Source of the DNA: Flavobacterium jejuense
GTDB lineage: Bacteria > Bacteroidota > Bacteroidia > Flavobacteriales > Flavobacteriaceae
Assembly (NCBI RefSeq): GCF_006491595.2
Contig: NZ_VEVQ02000001.1
Coordinates: 186,001 to 250,000 of the forward strand
Length of the DNA: 64,000 nucleotides
Direction of reading: 5' to 3'
A program made the translations under genes and the position numbers. This document shows positions 7,975-15,858 of the stretch, in pieces (position 1 is the stretch's first letter; each line of letters opens with the position of its first letter). Below the pieces are notes generated by a model. That model was given only the letters and a program-made list of their open reading frames with translations. It made no database searches and was not told where the DNA came from.

Positions 7975-9630
7975 ATGAAAAACAAAGATGAAAATCAAAT
8001 TTTACTTCAACAAGAAGAAAATTTAAACGAACAAAGAAAAAGTTATTGGACACCTAAAAGTATTACATTCGAAGATGTACAATTGTCTGACAATGGAATA
8101 AGTCCTGATCAAAGAAAAAGAGCGTTAAATCAACTTTCAGAATATGTTAAAGATTCTCAAGAAAATTTTTTAGGCTATCAAGCTACCCAAAGGATGGATT
8201 TTTCAGAATTTTCTAAATACTTAGATGTATCTATAAATAATCTAGGTGATTCCTTTTCAAGTCCTAAATGGGATAGTAATCAAGTACCTCCTGATGGTTA
8301 TTTTAGAATGAACGATAAGTGGATTGAGCGAGCCGTATTAGACTATTATGCAAAATTATGGAATGCAAAAAGCCCAAGACTTGTAGAAGAAGATAAAGAA
8401 GAAGGTTGGCTTGAAACTTATTGGGGATATATTTTGACTATGGGAAGTACAGAAGGTAATCTTCTCGCTATGAGAAATGGTAGAGATTATCTCAATGGTA
8501 CTTTATTGCAATATGATCCTAAACCTCAAACAAATACAAATAATACTTTTGTAAATAAATCACTTGAAGAAGTAGGCTATGTTCAAGCAGTTCAAGACGA
8601 AACAAATCTAAACGCACTTACTCCAGTACTTTTTTATTCAGAAGCCACTCATTACTCTATAAAAAAGTTAGCTCAAGTTTTACAAATAAAAACCTTTGCG
8701 CAAATTGCTATAGAAAGAGGATTTGAAAACCCTTTCACAGAAGATAGAAAATGGCCTAATACAATTCCAATAGATAAAACGGGAGCTATTAAGGTTGATG
8801 AATTGGTTAAATATGCTACATTTTTTATACAAAAAGGTTTTCCTATTCTAGTGAATTTTAATTATGGAACAACTTGGACAGGAGCTTATGATGATGTAGG
8901 AGAAGCTGTTGCGAAATTAAAGCCAGTTTTAGATAGATTTGGAATGTTTGATAGAAAAATCAGAATTAGAGGAAAAGAATATGAAAGAAATGGCTTTTGG
9001 TATCATGTTGATGGTGCTCTTGGTGCAGCATTTGTCCCTTTTATAAAAAATGATGTTGAAGATGGTGATGAAATCTCAAAAGAGTTTCCAGATTTTGATT
9101 TTAAACTGCATGTTCATTCCATCTCTACAAGTGGTCACAAGTGGGTAGGAATGCCATGGCCATGTGGTATCTATATGACAAAAAATAAATATTTAATTTC
9201 AAATGATGTGCCAGATTATGTGGGTTCGCTAGATTCTACACTCGCAGGATCGCGTAATGGATTTTCTGCGTTATTAATGTGGGATTATTTATCTAAAAGA
9301 TCTAAAGATGATTTAAAAGCAGAGGTGCTAAATGCATTGAAAACTGTAGAATATACTAAAGGAGAATTAGAAAAAATATATCCAAGAAAAGTTTTACATG
9401 TACCAGGCTCGTTAGTTGTTATTTTCCCAAAACCAACAAAAATTGACATCATTAAGAAGTATTCTCTTGCATCTTCAGGTAATTTTTCTCATATTTTCAT
9501 TATGAGACATGTAACTGAAGAGATGATCGACAATTTGATAATAGATTTAAAGAAGAATCTATTAAAAGAAGAACCTTTATTAACCAGTAAAACAGATAAT
9601 GATACTGTTGACCATAGTTTTGGCTGGTAA
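7975..9630 (+). CDS. PLP-dependent group II amino-acid decarboxylase family protein
   Basis: A 551-residue fold-type I PLP enzyme. TMGSTEGN binds the cofactor phosphate, WYHVDGALGAA has the Asp that contacts the pyridine nitrogen, and STSGHKWVGMPWP carries the Schiff-base Lys389. The length and the SxHK motif fit the histidine/aromatic group II decarboxylases, but I cannot assign a substrate, and unusual inserts (about residues 180-200) and a charged N-terminus set it apart from well-known members. It is monocistronic, has operator copy 2 upstream and lies between two copies of an 86-base repeat, so it looks like a regulated single-gene cassette. Confidence 0.82.
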   Translation: MKNKDENQILLQQEENLNEQRKSYWTPKSITFEDVQLSDNGISPDQRKRALNQLSEYVKDSQENFLGYQATQRMDFSEFSKYLDVSINNLGDSFSSPKWDSNQVPPDGYFRMNDKWIERAVLDYYAKLWNAKSPRLVEEDKEEGWLETYWGYILTMGSTEGNLLAMRNGRDYLNGTLLQYDPKPQTNTNNTFVNKSLEEVGYVQAVQDETNLNALTPVLFYSEATHYSIKKLAQVLQIKTFAQIAIERGFENPFTEDRKWPNTIPIDKTGAIKVDELVKYATFFIQKGFPILVNFNYGTTWTGAYDDVGEAVAKLKPVLDRFGMFDRKIRIRGKEYERNGFWYHVDGALGAAFVPFIKNDVEDGDEISKEFPDFDFKLHVHSISTSGHKWVGMPWPCGIYMTKNKYLISNDVPDYVGSLDSTLAGSRNGFSALLMWDYLSKRSKDDLKAEVLNALKTVEYTKGELEKIYPRKVLHVPGSLVVIFPKPTKIDIIKKYSLASSGNFSHIFIMRHVTEEMIDNLIIDLKKNLLKEEPLLTSKTDNDTVDHSFGW

Positions 9631-9658
9631 TAAATTATAAGTGAAATAGAATAAATTT

Positions 9659-9698
9659 AAAAGTACAATTATAAGATATAGTTGTACTTTTTTTTTAT
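9659..9698 (+). terminator. terminator in repeat copy B
   Basis: AAAAGTACAA (9659-9668) pairs with TTGTACTTTT (9682-9691), followed by T residues; it ends the decarboxylase transcript. Confidence 0.75.
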
Positions 9699-9723
9699 AA
9701 AAAAGTCTCGTAAAATCTAAAGA

Positions 9724-9741
9724 ATGAGTAGGAATACCTAT
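9724..9741 (+). promoter_or_regulatory. candidate response-regulator operator, copy 3
   Basis: ATGAGTA (9724-9730), GGAA, TACCTAT (9735-9741), again 22 bases before a -7-like element TTCCTTTG (9764-9771; one mismatch). Confidence 0.65.
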
Positions 9742-9802
9742 TTCATTTTTGGAGTTTAGTTTGTTCCTTTGAAGTATGAAATTCTTATTAATAAGTCTTT
9801 AA

Positions 9803-9894
9803 TTTATAAGTAGGTAGGCCACCTAAAAATTAAAAGTAGAGTTCAGAAACTACTAAATAAACGAAGCGGAATCCGAAAAGCTATATGAGTAGGT
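9803..9894 (+). promoter_or_regulatory. cluster of GTAG/CTAC half-sites in the 5' leader
   Basis: Between the promoter and the gene at 9917 lie ATAAGTAGGTAGG with ACCTA nearby, an AGTAG...CTACT inverted repeat (9835-9854) and ATGAGTAGGT (9885-9894). They resemble single halves of the operator. They may be weak extra binding sites or part of the leader RNA structure. Confidence 0.3.
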
Positions 9895-9916
9895 AAAACA
9901 AACAAATAAAAATATA

Positions 9917-10339
9917 ATGGCAAATTTAAGAAAATTCTTTTGGGAAGGTCTTCAATCAGGTATGAAAGTTGATTATTACACTAATAGATGGCCTCGTGTA
10001 GGAAATGGAAAAGCTGAAGTTATTGAAACATTAAGAGTGAAGTTATCAGGAGAGATTAGACTAGGAGGAATATTTACGGTTGAAATCATAATGCCTGACG
10101 AAAGTCTAAGAGGATTTTGTACTTTAATAGTTAACGGCGAAGCTGCAAATGACTGTGCGTATTTAGTTGAGGGAAATAAATTAAATATTAATCATCCTCA
10201 ATCACAAATTCAAATTCATGCAAATGACAAAAAATGGACATGGGCGAAATCTAGTCATCCACAAGGTTTACCTTGGATGGGAATGTGGCCAAGTGATATG
10301 AAAATGGATCATGAAGATAATTTTGGTGATGTCGAATAG
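9917..10339 (+). CDS. conserved-looking 140-residue protein, unknown function
   Basis: Not recognised. It has no signal peptide or membrane segment. The N-terminus (FFWEGLQSGMKVDYYTNRWPR) is aromatic and basic, the middle is predicted beta-rich with one Cys pair (GFCTLIVNGEAANDCAY), and the C-terminal third is rich in Trp, His and Met (KKWTWAKSSHPQG, PWMGMWPSDMKMDHED). The His/Met/Asp-rich tail could bind a metal, but this is speculation. It is transcribed alone from a promoter with operator copy 3 and ends at a strong terminator. Position suggests a shared response with the decarboxylase and the secreted protein. Confidence 0.7.
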   Translation: MANLRKFFWEGLQSGMKVDYYTNRWPRVGNGKAEVIETLRVKLSGEIRLGGIFTVEIIMPDESLRGFCTLIVNGEAANDCAYLVEGNKLNINHPQSQIQIHANDKKWTWAKSSHPQGLPWMGMWPSDMKMDHEDNFGDVE

Positions 10340-10360
10340 TTCTTTTAGCTAAATAAATTT

Positions 10361-10390
10361 AAGTCTCAAGTTTTTTCTTGAGACTTTTTT
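10361..10390 (+). terminator. Rho-independent terminator
   Basis: AAGTCTCAAG pairs with CTTGAGACTT followed by a T run; it separates the regulon region from the convergent YkgJ-family gene. Confidence 0.88.
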
Positions 10391-10393
10391 AGT

Positions 10394-11002
10394 TTAAGCA
10401 CAATTATGAAAACCATTTGGCATAGGTCTGTATGAATAATACTGTAATACTTCTTCAATAGCAAATTGTAATGCTTTGTTTATAGGTACTATTTGATTGC
10501 CTAACCTAAAGTCTATTTGTGAAAGATTCATGTAATAATCTGTAAAAATTGGAACTGAAAGACCGTTATTTATTGCTTCACTAGATTTTTCAAAATTTTC
10601 TTTTTGTCCTTCTTTAATTATTTTACAAGTTGCTAAACGATATTGACCATATTTGTCTTTATTTGCACCAAAACCAAATAATCGACATATCAAACCTCTG
10701 TATTTATACTCACTACAATTACCATTGTTTTTATCTAGTAAGGAAAGAGGATTGTAAATATAACAAGTAGATGTTGCTCTATTATTTAAATCTCGCAATA
10801 TTTTCTCTGCATTGCCATTTAAGTAAATATGAAAAGCCCAAGGTAAGAATTCAAGAGGTGAAGCATCGATTTCGGGATTGGTACAACATTTTCCACAACC
10901 TGTTAAACAACTTAGTTTTGTATGTGATTGAAATTCTGTAATTTCTAATTCAAGTTTATAAAATAATGCTTCCACTTGTAATACTCGCTTTTCTATCGAC
11001 AT
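10394..11002 (-). CDS. YkgJ-family cysteine cluster protein
   Basis: A 202-residue cytoplasmic protein with the CxxxCGKCC signature (CLTGCGKCCTNPEI), then conserved Cys residues in NCSEYKYRGLICRLFGFG and LATCK. This spacing matches the YkgJ/UPF0153 zinc- or iron-chelating family, whose biochemical role is poorly defined. It is a single gene convergent with the preceding unit. The start ATG gives a helical N-terminus without a signal peptide. The family call is sound; function is unknown. Confidence 0.82.
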   Translation of the reverse strand: MSIEKRVLQVEALFYKLELEITEFQSHTKLSCLTGCGKCCTNPEIDASPLEFLPWAFHIYLNGNAEKILRDLNNRATSTCYIYNPLSLLDKNNGNCSEYKYRGLICRLFGFGANKDKYGQYRLATCKIIKEGQKENFEKSSEAINNGLSVPIFTDYYMNLSQIDFRLGNQIVPINKALQFAIEEVLQYYSYRPMPNGFHNCA

Positions 11003-11072
11003 ATTTTTTATACAAGGTAGACTTTAAAAAAGCTATTTATACTTTGTTTGTGAAAAATTTAGGTTTATTCTT

Positions 11073-12182
11073 TTAGCGAATAGAATCTATTTTTTGATTT
11101 ACTACTGGTTTGGTAACAGATAAAGGAGAGGTTGTTGTTTTGGGTTTGCTATTTTTAGCTTTAACAGGAATTAAAATTTCTGTAATAAATTCAGAGGGTT
11201 TTGTGGTATTAGAACGGTCTTTTTTATGAATTTCAGTAATTTTATAATCTTGGTCTAAAATATATTCTTCATTTTGCTTTATAAAAGCTAAGGCTTTCTT
11301 CCAAGCTTCTTTCCTATGACTATAACTTCCTTTTAAAGTTATTTTTAAGGCACTATATTCTTCTTGGTAATGACCCGTTATATCACTCAAAGGTGTAGTT
11401 AAAATCTCTTCTTCTATTGGTATACAAGCTGCAAAATATAAAGGTTCATTATTAATGTTCCAAGTCGAAAATTGGATAAAAGCATCACCATTAATAATAA
11501 TATCATTTTGTTTTACAAATTTTTGTAAGTTTTGTAAAGCTTTGTTACTTCTTAATGGAAATTCAGCCAAACTACAAGAATCTTTTTGTTGTATATTATA
11601 ACTGGCATGGTTATTAACCACTCCATTAATTAAAATATTGAAATTACTTATTTCGTTAACTAAATAGTCATTAATTTTTTCAAGTCCTTCTTCTATTTTT
11701 GAAGTGTATATGAATTCGTTTCCACCTTTTAAGAATGCAAATAATTTCTCATTAAAGGTTAAGTTCCCTTTTATTCCCCAAATTACTTTTGTTTCTCCTT
11801 TTTCTTCTTGAAACTTCCAATATAAACTGTATTTTTTGTCGCCTTCTTGTTCTAATTGGTAAATAGAATCATTACTAAAAAGGTGTGTGGTTGTTATTTT
11901 AGTTTCATCCCATTTTATAAACGCTCCTTCACCGTTAGTAATTTCAGAATGTGAAGTTTTTGTACTAAAATTTAATTCAGGATACCAACTATTCCAATTT
12001 TTATAGTCATTAATATATTGAAAAATAGTGTTTTTCGGACTAGCTATTGTTTTTTCACTTTTGTAATTAAATTCATTAGGTTGGGTAGCAATAAATACAA
12101 TGAAAGCAATAGATAGTAGTAATAAAAGTAGAAAAATATATTTTGCTATTCTCATTTTTTTTGGAAATTTAGGGTTTTCCAA
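11073..12182 (-). CDS. membrane-anchored SRPBCC plus effector-binding (GyrI-like) protein
   Basis: A 369-residue protein with one N-terminal transmembrane helix (about 12-32). Residues about 38-180 form an SRPBCC/START-like ligand pocket (KTIASPKNTIFQYINDYKNW, WKFQEEKGETKVIWGIKG). Residues about 215-340 resemble the AraC effector-binding/GyrI fold, including HYQEEYSALKITLKGSY. The C-terminal 30 residues are Lys/Pro/Thr-rich. The same two-domain layout occurs in other Bacteroidota; no ligand is known to me. It is followed by nothing on its strand and preceded 10 bases upstream by a small membrane protein gene, probably in the same transcript. Confidence 0.75.
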   Translation of the reverse strand: MENPKFPKKMRIAKYIFLLLLLLSIAFIVFIATQPNEFNYKSEKTIASPKNTIFQYINDYKNWNSWYPELNFSTKTSHSEITNGEGAFIKWDETKITTTHLFSNDSIYQLEQEGDKKYSLYWKFQEEKGETKVIWGIKGNLTFNEKLFAFLKGGNEFIYTSKIEEGLEKINDYLVNEISNFNILINGVVNNHASYNIQQKDSCSLAEFPLRSNKALQNLQKFVKQNDIIINGDAFIQFSTWNINNEPLYFAACIPIEEEILTTPLSDITGHYQEEYSALKITLKGSYSHRKEAWKKALAFIKQNEEYILDQDYKITEIHKKDRSNTTKPSEFITEILIPVKAKNSKPKTTTSPLSVTKPVVNQKIDSIR

Positions 12183-12192
12183 ATATATAAAA

Positions 12193-12381
12193 TTAATCCT
12201 TTAAATAGAATTTTATAAAAAATAATAAGCCTATAAATAGAAGAAAGCCGAATAATATCCAATAAATGCCTTTATATTGAGATTTTAGCTCTTTTAGATC
12301 TCTGCGATACACATATATCATTACAAAAATAAAGGTAATAACAAAAAATAAAGCAAAATACCATTGACCTGTTGAAAACAT
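12193..12381 (-). CDS. small two-helix membrane protein
   Basis: 62 residues with two hydrophobic helices (about 7-25 and 40-59) joined by a charged loop (YRRDLKELKSQYKG). It is located just upstream of the SRPBCC protein on the same strand and likely co-transcribed. No function recognised; the topology resembles small membrane proteins commonly found beside metabolic genes in flavobacteria. Confidence 0.65.
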   Translation of the reverse strand: MFSTGQWYFALFFVITFIFVMIYVYRRDLKELKSQYKGIYWILFGFLLFIGLLFFIKFYLKD

Positions 12382-12456
12382 GATTATAAATTTTTTACAA
12401 AAGTAAGAAATGAAGTAGGCATTTAAATAAATTTACATGAATAAAATAGTGTAAAA

Positions 12457-12840
12457 ATGAAAAAACAATTAGAAGCAGTTGCTTTATTTCATAAAACGTA
12501 TGGCTTAGGAATTAGCAATGAGGTAAAAGCAAATATCAGTGAACAAAAAAAACAACTTCGTTTTGAATTAATGAAAGAGGAAAATGAAGAATATTTAGAA
12601 GCCGTTCAAAATAATGATATTATTGAAATAGCCGATGCTTTAGGCGATATGTTATATATTTTATGTGGTACTATTTTAGAACATGGTTTACAACATAAAA
12701 TTGAAGAAGTATTTGATGAAATTCAAAGAAGTAACATGAGTAAACTAGGTGAGGATGGAAAACCAATTTACAGAGAAGACGGAAAAGTAATGAAAGGGCC
12801 TAATTACTTTAAACCTAATTTTGAACTAATACTTAAATAG
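12457..12840 (+). CDS. MazG-like nucleotide pyrophosphohydrolase
   Basis: 127 residues, all-alpha NTP-PPase fold. The metal-binding motifs are ELMKEENEEYLEA (ExxEE type) and IADALGDMLYILCG (ExxD type), typical of the PRA-PH/MazG-like family that splits NTPs or dNTPs into the monophosphate and pyrophosphate. The C-terminal part (SNMSKLGEDGKPIYREDGKV) is shared with phage and bacterial house-cleaning members. Monocistronic, ending at a bidirectional terminator. Confidence 0.82.
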   Translation: MKKQLEAVALFHKTYGLGISNEVKANISEQKKQLRFELMKEENEEYLEAVQNNDIIEIADALGDMLYILCGTILEHGLQHKIEEVFDEIQRSNMSKLGEDGKPIYREDGKVMKGPNYFKPNFELILK

Positions 12841-12876
12841 TTATCAGCGCTTAGTTGGCAGAAAGAAAATAAACAA

Positions 12877-12907
12877 AAAAGCGGTTGTTAATTTGACAAC
12901 CGCTTTT
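12877..12907. terminator. bidirectional terminator between mazG-like gene and ilvE
   Basis: Twelve-base arms AAAAGCGGTTGT and ACAACCGCTTTT around a short loop; A and T tails on both sides suit both converging genes. Confidence 0.9.
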
Positions 12908-12937
12908 ATCTTTAAAATATTTTAACTGAATAGATGA

Positions 12938-14005
12938 TTAAATTTTAACCGTCCAACCAAAAGTATCTTCGTCAATTTTATACTGAATATTGTTTAGTTT
13001 TTCTTTTAATTCTAAAGCTAATGGATTATCTAATTTAGGTAATTCATAATATGTTTCTTTGTACTCAAAACCTACAATTGGATTAATTACTGCAGCAGTT
13101 CCAGCTCCAAAAATTTCTTGCAAAGTACCATTTTCTGTAGCTGCTACAAGTTCATCAACAAGGACTGGTCTTACTTCTACATTTACATTTTCTCTTTTCG
13201 CTAAGTCAATGATGCTTTTTCGTGTAATTCCATCTAAAATTCGTTCACTTGTAGGTGCTGTGTATAGCGTGTTATTAATTCTAAAGAAAACATTCATGGT
13301 TCCAGCTTCTTCTAATTTGGTATGAGTAGCATCGTCAGTCCAAATAATTTGTTGGTAGCCTTTGTCATTTGCTAATTTTGTTGGGTAAAATTGAGCTGAA
13401 TAATTTCCAGCCGCTTTTGCTGCACCAATTCCTCCATTAGCAGCTCTACTAAAATGCTCTGCAATTAAGACTTTAACTTCACCAGAATAATATGACTTTG
13501 CTGGAGAAAGTATAATCATAAAACGATAATAGACAGCAGGAGCAGCCACAACTCCTTTACCAGTTGCAATCATAAAAGGTCTTATGTATAAAGAATTACC
13601 TTTCCCTTTTTTAACCCATTCTTTTTCAATGTCTAATAATTGTTTTAAACCACCTAAGAAAACTTCTTCAGGAACTTCTGGCATAGCCATTCTAACAGCA
13701 CTTTTGTTAAAACGCTCATAGTTTTGATCAGGTCTAAAAAGCCAAACAGCATCATTTTCATCTTTGAAAGCTTTCATTCCTTCAAAAATAGCTTGGCCAT
13801 AATGAAAAACTTTAGCAGAAGGATCTATTGTAAATGGAGCATAAGGTTCTATTGAGGGTTTTTTCCAAACACCATTTTCATAATCACAAACTAGCATGTG
13901 ATCTGTAAAAATATTTCCAAAACTCAACTTTTCAAAATCGACTTCATTAATCTTTGATGTAGAAGCTAGTTTTATATCAATATCTGCTGTAGTTTTAATT
14001 TCCAT
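12938..14005 (-). CDS. ilvE: branched-chain amino-acid aminotransferase
   Basis: 355 residues, fold-type IV PLP enzyme of the long BCAT class. Visible are YGQAIFEGMKAF, LYIRPFMIATG, the catalytic Lys in AAGNYSAQF (AKAAGNY segment), and TKLEEAGTMNVFF and ERILDGITRKSI with the Glu and the phosphate-binding loop. It interconverts Leu, Ile and Val with their 2-oxo acids in the cytoplasm. Monocistronic here, with no leader peptide seen in the 190 bases upstream. Confidence 0.93.
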   Translation of the reverse strand: MEIKTTADIDIKLASTSKINEVDFEKLSFGNIFTDHMLVCDYENGVWKKPSIEPYAPFTIDPSAKVFHYGQAIFEGMKAFKDENDAVWLFRPDQNYERFNKSAVRMAMPEVPEEVFLGGLKQLLDIEKEWVKKGKGNSLYIRPFMIATGKGVVAAPAVYYRFMIILSPAKSYYSGEVKVLIAEHFSRAANGGIGAAKAAGNYSAQFYPTKLANDKGYQQIIWTDDATHTKLEEAGTMNVFFRINNTLYTAPTSERILDGITRKSIIDLAKRENVNVEVRPVLVDELVAATENGTLQEIFGAGTAAVINPIVGFEYKETYYELPKLDNPLALELKEKLNNIQYKIDEDTFGWTVKI

Positions 14006-14168
14006 TTTTTAGTTGTTTATTTCGTTTTATTAAAGAAAAATCAAAAGAAGTTGCTCCTCATAGATTTTCATTGCAAATTTAACAAAAAAAGATTTGTTCT
14101 TTAACATTGTTAAATAAAATAAATAATCATATTATCAGCAAAAAAATTTTATTTTTAAACAATTAAAT

Positions 14169-14176
14169 TATTTTTG
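14169..14176 (+). promoter_or_regulatory. -7 element TATTTTTG
   Basis: Perfect TAnnTTTG match 19 bases before the DUF4920 lipoprotein start, giving a very short 5' leader. Confidence 0.5.
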
Positions 14177-14195
14177 TAATAAATAAAACATAATT

Positions 14196-14702
14196 ATGAT
14201 GAAAAAAATATTTTTTGTTGCTGCATTTACTGCATTATTAGCAAGTTGTCAAGATAAAAAACAAGCAGAAATTACAGTTGAAGAGACTCAAAATGAAAGC
14301 CCTTATGCCTCTTTTGGTGATTCAATTGCTTCAGATGGAGCTTTGTCTTCAGCAGAGATGATGCAAAAATTTGAATCTTTAAAAGAAGGAGACACTTTAA
14401 ACGTTAAATTTAAATCTTCTATTAATAATGTATGTAAGAAAAAAGGCTGTTGGATGACTTTAGACTTAACAAATGAGAAAGAAACTTTTGTAAAATTCAA
14501 AGACTATGCTTTTTTTGTACCTAAAAATGCCGAAGAAAAAGAAGTTATTGTAAACGGAAAAGCTTTTGTAAGTGTAGAAAGTATAGAAGATTTACAGCAT
14601 TATGCTAAAGATGCAGGAAAATCGCAAGAAGCAATTGATAGTATTATAGAACCTAAAGTGACTTATTCTTTTCTAGCTGATGGTGTTTTAATTGCGAAAT
14701 AA
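14196..14702 (+). CDS. DUF4920-family lipoprotein
   Basis: 168 residues with a lipobox (ALLASC, mature Cys18). The body matches the DUF4920 family: YASFGDSI, then VCKKKGCWMTLDL with the conserved Cys pair, VKFKDYAFFVPKN and VNGKAFVSVESIEDLQHYAKDAG. The Cys-x4-Cys-Trp motif suggests a redox or metal site facing the periplasm; no activity is established as far as I know. Its stop overlaps the next ATG (TAATG), so it is translationally coupled to a haem-motif lipoprotein. A second ATG one codon in is an equal start. Confidence 0.83.
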   Translation: MMKKIFFVAAFTALLASCQDKKQAEITVEETQNESPYASFGDSIASDGALSSAEMMQKFESLKEGDTLNVKFKSSINNVCKKKGCWMTLDLTNEKETFVKFKDYAFFVPKNAEEKEVIVNGKAFVSVESIEDLQHYAKDAGKSQEAIDSIIEPKVTYSFLADGVLIAK

Positions 14703-15130
14703 TGAAAAAATATCTTTTACTAGTTGTTATTACATTTTACATTGGTTGTAACCAAAAAAATGAAAATAATGATATGCCAAATGAAAAGGAAGCATTTGAC
14801 ATGTATGAATTTTCTCAAATGGCAGGATTAATGGAGCAAATGTATGCTGAAAACAAAAAAATAAAGGAAAGCATTGAAAAAGGAGAATCAATTGGAGAAT
14901 TTCCTGAATACTTTTCAACTATTTATGAAGCAGAGCTAACTGATAAAAAGGATAGAGATTCTTTCTTTAATCAACAAGCTAGAATTTTCATCGAAGCACA
15001 ACAACTAATTTATGAAAACGATGAAAATGTTAAGGATCATTTTAATCTAGCAATTGATGCTTGTATTCAATGTCATCAGCAAAAATGTTTAGGTCCAATT
15101 CCAAGAATAAAGAAACTATATATTAAATAA
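14702..15130 (+). CDS. lipoprotein with a C-terminal CxxCH haem motif
   Basis: 142 residues; the lipobox is FYIGC. The mature region is helical and acidic. Near the C-terminus ACIQCHQQKCLGPIPRIKKL contains a single CIQCH, the covalent haem-binding motif, as in helical c-type cytochromes where CxxCH sits on the last helix. A fold like cytochrome c' is possible (four helices, CxxCH near the end). Coupled to the DUF4920 gene, suggesting a shared periplasmic redox job. Haem attachment is inferred from the motif only. Confidence 0.72.
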   Translation: MKKYLLLVVITFYIGCNQKNENNDMPNEKEAFDMYEFSQMAGLMEQMYAENKKIKESIEKGESIGEFPEYFSTIYEAELTDKKDRDSFFNQQARIFIEAQQLIYENDENVKDHFNLAIDACIQCHQQKCLGPIPRIKKLYIK

Positions 15131-15136
15131 ATAGAA

Positions 15137-15168
15137 TAAAGAGTTTAGGATTTTCTTAAACTCTTTTT
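15137..15168 (+). terminator. Rho-independent terminator
   Basis: AAAGAGTTTA...TAAACTCTTT stem with a T run after the lipoprotein pair. Confidence 0.82.
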
Positions 15169-15186
15169 GGTTAAAGTAATTCTACT

Positions 15187-15858
15187 ATGAAAAGAGAAAT
15201 TATTACTACAAATGATGGTTCTTCTAGCATTTTCTTACCAGAATGGAACGAGAGTTATCACTCCAAATTTGGAGCAATTCAAGAAGCCAAACATGTTTTT
15301 ATTAAAAATGGTTTAGATTTGATTCAAGACAAAGAAGTATCAATATTAGAAATTGGTTTTGGTACGGGTTTAAATGCTTTTATCACTTTAATAGAAGCAA
15401 AAAAAAGGAAACAAAAAATAAATTATATTGGAGTAGAAGCTTATCCAGTTCCGTTAGAAGAAATTGAATTATTGAATTATCCTGAACAGTTAGGAGTTAT
15501 AGAAGAAAAGGATTTGTTTTTGAAAATGCATCAAACAGAATGGGAAGAAATATATACGATATCAGATTATTTTGCAATAAATAAAAGGAAGCAGTTTTTT
15601 GATACTATAACAGATGAAAATACATTTGAATTAATTTATTTTGACGCTTTTGGATTTCGGGTTCAGCCTGAGTTATGGACAGAAAAAATATTTCAAAAAA
15701 TGTTTAATGCATTAAATCCAGGAGGAATATTAGTAACCTATGCTTGTAGAACTGTTATAAAGAATGCCATGCTAGCAGTTGGTTTTACAATTGAAAAATT
15801 ACCTGGAGCTCCAGGGAAACGAGAAATGTTGCGTGCAAAAAAACCTATTGATTTTTAA
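15187..15858 (+). CDS. mnmD: tRNA 5-methylaminomethyl-2-thiouridine methyltransferase, MnmD type
   Basis: 223 residues, equivalent to the N-terminal methyltransferase half of MnmC without the oxidase half. Signature pieces are TNDGSSS near the start, FGAIQEAKHVFIKNGL, the SAM-binding loop LEIGFGTGLNAF, and the catalytic-site strand YFDAFGFRVQPELW, followed by GILVTYACR and GAPGKREM at the C-terminus. It makes the last methylation of mnm5s2U34 in tRNA anticodons. Monocistronic, 18 bases beyond a terminator. Confidence 0.88.
   Translation: MKREIITTNDGSSSIFLPEWNESYHSKFGAIQEAKHVFIKNGLDLIQDKEVSILEIGFGTGLNAFITLIEAKKRKQKINYIGVEAYPVPLEEIELLNYPEQLGVIEEKDLFLKMHQTEWEEIYTISDYFAINKRKQFFDTITDENTFELIYFDAFGFRVQPELWTEKIFQKMFNALNPGGILVTYACRTVIKNAMLAVGFTIEKLPGAPGKREMLRAKKPIDF

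Larger units (their letters stand above)
9659..9744 (+). repeat. direct repeat copy B (terminator plus operator module)
   Basis: Near-identical copy of 7689-7774, differing by a few bases around the T run. It follows the decarboxylase and precedes the 140-residue protein gene. Confidence 0.85.
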
